A stretch of DNA of 64,000 nucleotides. Source: Sinorhizobium saheli (GTDB lineage Bacteria > Pseudomonadota > Alphaproteobacteria > Rhizobiales > Rhizobiaceae). The stretch covers positions 1 to 64,000 of the forward strand of contig NZ_LNQB01000059.1 in NCBI RefSeq assembly GCF_001651875.1, written 5' to 3'. Position 1 is the first letter of the stretch, and each line of letters opens with the position of its first letter. Under the pieces are notes generated by a model. That model saw only the letters and a program-made list of their open reading frames with translations, was not told the DNA's origin and ran no database searches. The position numbers and the translations under genes are program-made. Shown here in pieces: positions 59,081 to 64,000 of this stretch.

Positions 59081-62000
59081 ATGAACTTCTCCGCCTGGTC
59101 TATCCGCAATCCGGTCGCGCCGATCCTGGCGTTCTTCGTGCTGGTCGTGCTCGGCTGGCAGTCGTTCAACGCGCTGCCGATCACCCGCTTCCCGAACATC
59201 GACGTCCCGATCGTTCAGATCAGCATCGCGCAGAGCGGCGCAGCGCCGGCCGAACTCGAGACCCAGGTCACCAAGGAGATCGAGGATGCGGTCGCCGGCA
59301 TCTCCGGCGTCGACCACATCGAGTCGACGATCACCGATGGCAGCTCTACCACCGCCGTCATCTTCCGCATGGAAGTGCCGACGACCCAGGCCGTCCAGGA
59401 CGTCAAGGATGCGATCGACCGCATCCGCGGCGATCTTCCGACCTCGATCGAGGAGCCGATCGTTGCCAAGGTCGACGTCGAGGGCCAGGCGATCCAGACC
59501 TTTTCCGTCTCCTCGCCCGGCATGACGCTCGAGGAGCTCTCCTGGTTCGTCGACGACACGATCAAGCGCGCCATCCAGGGCCAGAACGGCATCGGCCGCG
59601 TCGACCGCTATGGTGGCTCCGATCGCGAGGTCCGCATCGAACTCGACGAAGACCGCCTGAACGCCTACGGCGTCACCGCTGCCGACGTGAACGGCCAGCT
59701 TCGCCGGATGAACATCGATCTCGGTTCCGGCCGCGGTCAGGTCGGCGGCAGCGAACAGGCGATCCGCATGCTCGGCGACACCCGCGACGTGGCGGCACTC
59801 GCCGACACGATGATCGCGCTGCCGAACGGCAAATTCGTCCGCCTGTCGAAACTCGGCAAGGTCATCGACACCTATGAGGAGCCGAGGTCGTTCTCGCGCT
59901 TCAACGGCCATCCGGGCGTCACCTTCGCCGTCTTCCGCGCCAAGGGTGCGAGCGAGGTCAGCGTCGCCGAAACGGTTGCTAAGACGCTCGATGAAGTCCG
60001 CGCCAAGAATCCGGACGTCACCATCGAGATGGTCGACGATTCGGTCTACTTCACCTATGGCAATTACGAGGCCGCCATACACACGCTGATCGAAGGCGCG
60101 CTGCTCGCCGTCGTCGTGGTGATGCTGTTCCTGCGCAACTGGCGCGCAACGCTGATCTCGGCCGTCGCGCTGCCGCTCTCGGCCATCCCGACCTTCTGGG
60201 TGATGGAACTGCTCGGCTTCTCGCTGAACCTCGTCAGCTTCCTGGCAATGACGCTCGCGACCGGTATCCTCGTCGACGACGCGATCGTCGAAATCGAGAA
60301 TATCGAACGCCATATCCGCATGGGCAAGTCGCCCTACAAGGCGGCGATCGAGGCGGCGGACGAGATCGGCCTCGCCGTCATCGCCACCACCTTCACCATC
60401 ATCGCCGTCTTCGTGCCCGTCTCCTTCATGCCGGGCATTCCGGGCCAGTACTTCATCCAGTTCGGCCTGACGGTCGCCGTCTCCGTCTTCTTCTCGCTGC
60501 TGGTCGCCCGCCTTTTCACGCCGGTGATGGCCGCCTATCTGATGAAGCCGACGGATGTCGGCGGCGGTCACCATGGTGACGACGACAGCGCTATCATGAA
60601 GCTCTATACGGGCCTCATCGCCGTGACGACCCGCTGGCGCTACACGACGCTTTTGGCCGCCATCGGCTGCCTGGCGGTGTCGCTCTACTTCCTCTTCCAG
60701 GTTCCGGGCAGCTTCCTGCCGCCGGAAGACAATTCCCGCGTCAGCCTGTCGATCGAACTGCCGCCGGATGCGATGCTTGCCGATACCGACCGGACGACGA
60801 GTGAAATCTACAACCGCATCAAGGACATCGAGGGCGTCGAAAACGTCTTCGTGCTCGGCGGCGCTTCGCCGAAGGGCGACCTCGAGTTGCGGCGCGCTGC
60901 AATCACGGTGCTTCTCAAGAAGCTCGACCACTCGCTCGTCAACAAAATCGTCAACGATGTCATCGGCCGCACGCCGCTCATCGGCGAGTATCTGCCGAAA
61001 CTGCCCCCGGCCGGCCGCATCAAGCCGCAGTCGGAGATCGAAAAGGAGATCTACGCCCGGCTGCGGGAAATCCCGGATGTCCGCGTCACCAAGCTCAACG
61101 ATCGCGGCGAGCGCGACCTCTCGTTCAACCTGCTCTCCAACAACGAGGCGGATCTCGACAAGGCGGTCGCCATTCTCGAATCGAAGCTGCGCCGGGATCC
61201 GCTGCTTGCCAATGTGAGCCCCGACGGGGCGCTGCCGCGGCCGGAACTGCAGGTCCGGCCGCGCGACGAACAGATGTCGCGCCTCGGCATCACGCCCGCG
61301 CAGATCTCCGAGGTCATCCGCGTCGCCACCATCGGCGATATCGATGCACAGCTTGCCAAAATTGCGCTCGACGGGCGCCTGATCCCGATCCGGGTCCAGC
61401 TCGATCGCGATTTCCGCACCGATCTGGCCGCGATCCGCAACCTCAAGGTCCAGACGGCATCCGGCGCCACCGTTCCGCTCTCGAGCGTCGCCGACATCAA
61501 CTATTCGGAAGGGCCGAGTTCGATCAAGCGCTACGATCGCTACCGCGTCGTCAAGCTTGGCGCCGACCTGCCGGCCGGCGTCGCACTCGACACCGCCTCG
61601 GCCCGCTTCAAGCAGATCGCCGCCGAAGCGAAGCTGCCGGCGACCGTCGAGTTCCGCGAGAGCGGCGATGCCGAGATCCAGGCGGAGATGCAGCAGAGCT
61701 TCGGCAATGCCATGCTTCTCGGCCTGATGATGGTGCTGGTGGTGCTCATCCTTTTGTTCAAGGACGTGATCCAGCCCTTCACCATCCTGTTCTCGCTGCC
61801 GCTGGCAATCGGCGGCGTGGCCGCGGCCCTGATCCTCACCCAGAACGCCCTCTCGATGCCCGTCTTGATCGGCATCCTGATGCTGATGGGCATCGTCACC
61901 AAGAACGCGATCCTGCTCGTCGACTTCGGCATCGAGATGATGCATCACGGCATGGACCGCACGCTGGCGATGATCGAGGCCGGCCGCAAGCGTGCCCGAC

Positions 62001-62386
62001 CGATCGTCATGACGTCGATCGCCATGTCCGCCGGCATGCTGCCTTCGGCGCTCGGCGTCGGCGAAGGCGGCTCGTTCCGGGCGCCGATGGCGATCGCGGT
62101 CATCGGCGGCATCATCGTCTCGACGGTCCTGAGCCTCGTCGTCGTTCCGTCCTTCTTCCTGATCATGGACGACCTGTCGCGGCTGCTCGCCTGGATCTTC
62201 AGGCGCTTCGTCGGCAAGAAGGAGGAAGAGGACCTGCCGCTCGACCGCGAAGCGCTCACCAGGCTCGCCGCGAAACAGGGCAGCACGATCGAGAGCCTCG
62301 AGGACCGCATCAAGGCGCTGGAGAACCAGGAGCGCGGCAAATCCGACCGAAAGGTCGTCAACCATCCGGCGCTCGCCGCCGAGTAG
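59081..62386 (+). CDS. RND multidrug efflux transporter (AcrB-like)
   Basis: The product has 1101 residues: twelve membrane helices with two large periplasmic loops. ILVDDAIVEIENIERH contains the Asp-Asp pair of the proton relay in helix 4. FPNIDVPIVQI near the N-terminus and GIVTKNAILLVDF in helix 10 are standard. The C-terminus is extended by about 60 charged residues (KKEEEDLPLDREALTRL, then SLEDRIKALENQER), predicted as a short coiled coil, which AcrB lacks. The substrates are unknown. Forms an operon with the adaptor. Confidence 0.93.
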   Translation: MNFSAWSIRNPVAPILAFFVLVVLGWQSFNALPITRFPNIDVPIVQISIAQSGAAPAELETQVTKEIEDAVAGISGVDHIESTITDGSSTTAVIFRMEVPTTQAVQDVKDAIDRIRGDLPTSIEEPIVAKVDVEGQAIQTFSVSSPGMTLEELSWFVDDTIKRAIQGQNGIGRVDRYGGSDREVRIELDEDRLNAYGVTAADVNGQLRRMNIDLGSGRGQVGGSEQAIRMLGDTRDVAALADTMIALPNGKFVRLSKLGKVIDTYEEPRSFSRFNGHPGVTFAVFRAKGASEVSVAETVAKTLDEVRAKNPDVTIEMVDDSVYFTYGNYEAAIHTLIEGALLAVVVVMLFLRNWRATLISAVALPLSAIPTFWVMELLGFSLNLVSFLAMTLATGILVDDAIVEIENIERHIRMGKSPYKAAIEAADEIGLAVIATTFTIIAVFVPVSFMPGIPGQYFIQFGLTVAVSVFFSLLVARLFTPVMAAYLMKPTDVGGGHHGDDDSAIMKLYTGLIAVTTRWRYTTLLAAIGCLAVSLYFLFQVPGSFLPPEDNSRVSLSIELPPDAMLADTDRTTSEIYNRIKDIEGVENVFVLGGASPKGDLELRRAAITVLLKKLDHSLVNKIVNDVIGRTPLIGEYLPKLPPAGRIKPQSEIEKEIYARLREIPDVRVTKLNDRGERDLSFNLLSNNEADLDKAVAILESKLRRDPLLANVSPDGALPRPELQVRPRDEQMSRLGITPAQISEVIRVATIGDIDAQLAKIALDGRLIPIRVQLDRDFRTDLAAIRNLKVQTASGATVPLSSVADINYSEGPSSIKRYDRYRVVKLGADLPAGVALDTASARFKQIAAEAKLPATVEFRESGDAEIQAEMQQSFGNAMLLGLMMVLVVLILLFKDVIQPFTILFSLPLAIGGVAAALILTQNALSMPVLIGILMLMGIVTKNAILLVDFGIEMMHHGMDRTLAMIEAGRKRARPIVMTSIAMSAGMLPSALGVGEGGSFRAPMAIAVIGGIIVSTVLSLVVVPSFFLIMDDLSRLLAWIFRRFVGKKEEEDLPLDREALTRLAAKQGSTIESLEDRIKALENQERGKSDRKVVNHPALAAE

Positions 62387-62407
62387 ACACCGCAGAATGA
62401 TGGCTCC

Positions 62408-62437
62408 GGGTCCGCGCCCCAAAAGCGCGGGCCCTTT
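62408..62437 (+). terminator. Terminator after the RND operon
   Basis: Stem GGGTCCGCGC/GCGCGGGCCC (one G-U pair) at 62408-62417 and 62425-62434, then TTT. It lies between the convergent RND and ureG genes. Confidence 0.75.
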
Positions 62438-62512
62438 CTCAAACTTGTTTGAGCCGGGCCGCGTGATCGAGATCCGCGACCGGCGGGCGCTGGAGCGGTT
62501 CTGAAGGCAGGT

Positions 62513-63124
<612 letters not shown>

Positions 63125-63160
63125 ATCGTCCGTCCTTTCAAAAGCCAGCGCCCGCGTCCG

Positions 63161-63832
63161 CTAGGAACGGAACAGGCGCGAATGCAGCGTTTCATGTCTC
63201 AGCGAAGCAATATCGGCCATGATCGCCGCCGAGCCAAGATCGTCGAGCGAGCCGCGCGCCGCGCAGGCCGCCACGGCCGATATCGTCTCCTCCAGGCCCG
63301 CAAGCACCCCGACACCGTCGCGCTGGCCGGTGACGCCGCAGCGGATGGCGACCGACACCGCATTCGATGCGGTCGCGTTGAGATAGGCCGCGAGCGCCGG
63401 CTCGAGGCCCGTTCGGTGTGCGCCGGCGACGGCGCCGACCGCCACCGGATAGGCGGCCGCACCTCCAAGCGCCTCGAGCTCCGGCTGCGGCCAGTGGCGG
63501 GCGGCAGCGAGAAAGGCCTCGCCAAGGAGCATGGTTTCCAGGTGGCGCTCACGCGAGCCAGCCAGCGCCTCTGCCAGGTCACCAACCACCTGCAGTGCCG
63601 GCGGATCGTCGTGACTGCGGTAGCTTTCTGCCAGAAGCAGCGCATCGTTCCATGCCGTTCCGCAGCGCAGCAGCGTCTCCAGCCATAGCTGCAAATCGCC
63701 GGCATTCCTCACCAGGCCGTCCTGCACCGCCTGCTCCAGACCGCCGGAATAGGAAAAGGAGCCCACGGGAAAGGCCGGCGACAGCCAGGTGACGAGGCGC
63801 AGCAGCGCCCGCGTATCGGCATGCTCAGCCAT
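63161..63832 (-). CDS. ureF: Urease accessory protein UreF
   Basis: The product has 223 residues from ATG 63832. [27 protein letters not shown] is the UreF N-terminal signature (landmarks [14 protein letters not shown] and GGLEQAV), and [15 protein letters not shown] is the C-terminal tail. It acts as activator of UreG in the urease maturation complex. The start lies inside the 3' end of ureE (eight-base overlap). A longer upstream frame is a shadow of the ureE His-rich tail. Confidence 0.95.
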   Translation of the reverse strand: MAEHADTRALLRLVTWLSPAFPVGSFSYSGGLEQAVQDGLVRNAGDLQLWLETLLRCGTAWNDALLLAESYRSHDDPPALQVVGDLAEALAGSRERHLETMLLGEAFLAAARHWPQPELEALGGAAAYPVAVGAVAGAHRTGLEPALAAYLNATASNAVSVAIRCGVTGQRDGVGVLAGLEETISAVAACAARGSLDDLGSAAIMADIASLRHETLHSRLFRS

Positions 63833-64000
63833 AATGGTGGTGGTCACCGTGGCCATGGTGGTGGCCGCCGCCATGGTAGGCGCCGCGGAGCGGATGGAAG
63901 GGCTCGGTCACTTCGGTGACGGTCGCGCCCAATCCTTCCAGCATCGTCCGGATGACCGGATCGCGAGCGATCAGGATCCGCCCCTCCTCGACCGCTGCCG
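63825..64000 (-). CDS. ureE: Urease accessory nickel chaperone UreE (3' part)
   Basis: Only the last 57 codons or so are in the window; the gene continues past the right edge. The reading is [28 protein letters not shown] (landmarks [10 protein letters not shown] and MLEGLGATV), then [16 protein letters not shown] and GHGDHHHYG before the stop. UreE delivers nickel to the urease apoprotein, and the His-rich tail binds several nickel ions. The ureE-ureF-ureG order with overlaps is the usual rhizobial arrangement. Confidence 0.93.
   Translation of the reverse strand, partial: AAVEEGRILIARDPVIRTMLEGLGATVTEVTEPFHPLRGAYHGGGHHHGHGDHHHYG

Noticed and set aside
59006-62422. 1138-codon open frame on the minus strand opposite the RND pump gene
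   Set aside because: It is an antisense shadow caused by high GC codon bias; it has Arg/Asp-rich low-complexity content and no family motifs, while the plus strand encodes a clear AcrB homologue.

Overview
The window looks like chromosomal DNA of a Sinorhizobium/Ensifer-type alphaproteobacterium. It has high GC and dense rhizobial operons. The gene set and order match what I recall of the Sinorhizobium meliloti chromosome: hmuPSTUV next to an rpoE2-nepR-phyR general stress module, then smoC/smoEFGKS-mtlK, then a reductive pyrimidine degradation cluster with a CyaC-type adenylate cyclase. Rhizobial palindromic intergenic repeats recur at several sites. The genus assignment is inference from content; no alignment was run.

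Layout. 1-3100: an AT-richer island on the minus strand with a beta-class DNA methyltransferase, a GHKL (MORC/MutL-like) ATPase and the N-terminal part of a methyltransferase-fold protein. The last gene seems cut by the end of a mobile element at the left edge. 3108-6525: a secreted lectin-like protein, a DUF488 protein, a secreted EF-hand protein and a berberine-bridge FAD oxidase. 6767-12905: a surface-sugar locus (CDP-glucose synthesis, C-methyltransferase, cephalosporin-hydroxylase-like enzyme, epimerase, hexapeptide acyltransferase, 3,5-epimerase). 12955-19297: a dipeptidase plus a complete di/oligopeptide ABC importer. 19606-22812: small membrane proteins, a TetR/SMR efflux pair, a truncated haemoglobin, DUF423 and DUF2325 proteins. 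23016-28745: TonB and the haemin uptake operon with candidate iron-responsive sites. 28928-33278: two small stress-type membrane proteins, an HWE kinase, the sigma factor EcfG/RpoE2, NepR and PhyR, with good EcfG promoters. 33641-43666: the sorbitol/mannitol operon and its regulator. 43870-57333: pyrimidine degradation (preTA, RutR-like regulator, beta-ureidopropionase, dihydropyrimidinase, cupin, ABC importer), interrupted by the cyclase CyaC and by a DUF559 nuclease-like gene embedded in repeats. 57879-62386: an RND efflux pair. 62513-64000: ureG, ureF and the 3' end of ureE.

How the parts work together. Polyols enter through SmoEFGK and are oxidised by SmoS and MtlK. A kinase and a HAD phosphatase at the operon end may act on the resulting keto-sugars. 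Pyrimidines probably enter through the NMT1-type importer, are reduced by PreTA, opened by dihydropyrimidinase and hydrolysed by the carbamoylase, under a RutR-like repressor with a near-consensus site. Haem is imported by HmuTUV, energised through TonB and broken down by HmuS. PhyR, NepR and EcfG form the partner-switching stress circuit, with the HWE kinase as likely upstream sensor.

The least ordinary items are the three-gene GHKL/methyltransferase module at the left edge, the DUF559 gene with its palindromic repeats inside a transporter operon, and an Asp-to-Asn change at a predicted metal site of the cyclase.
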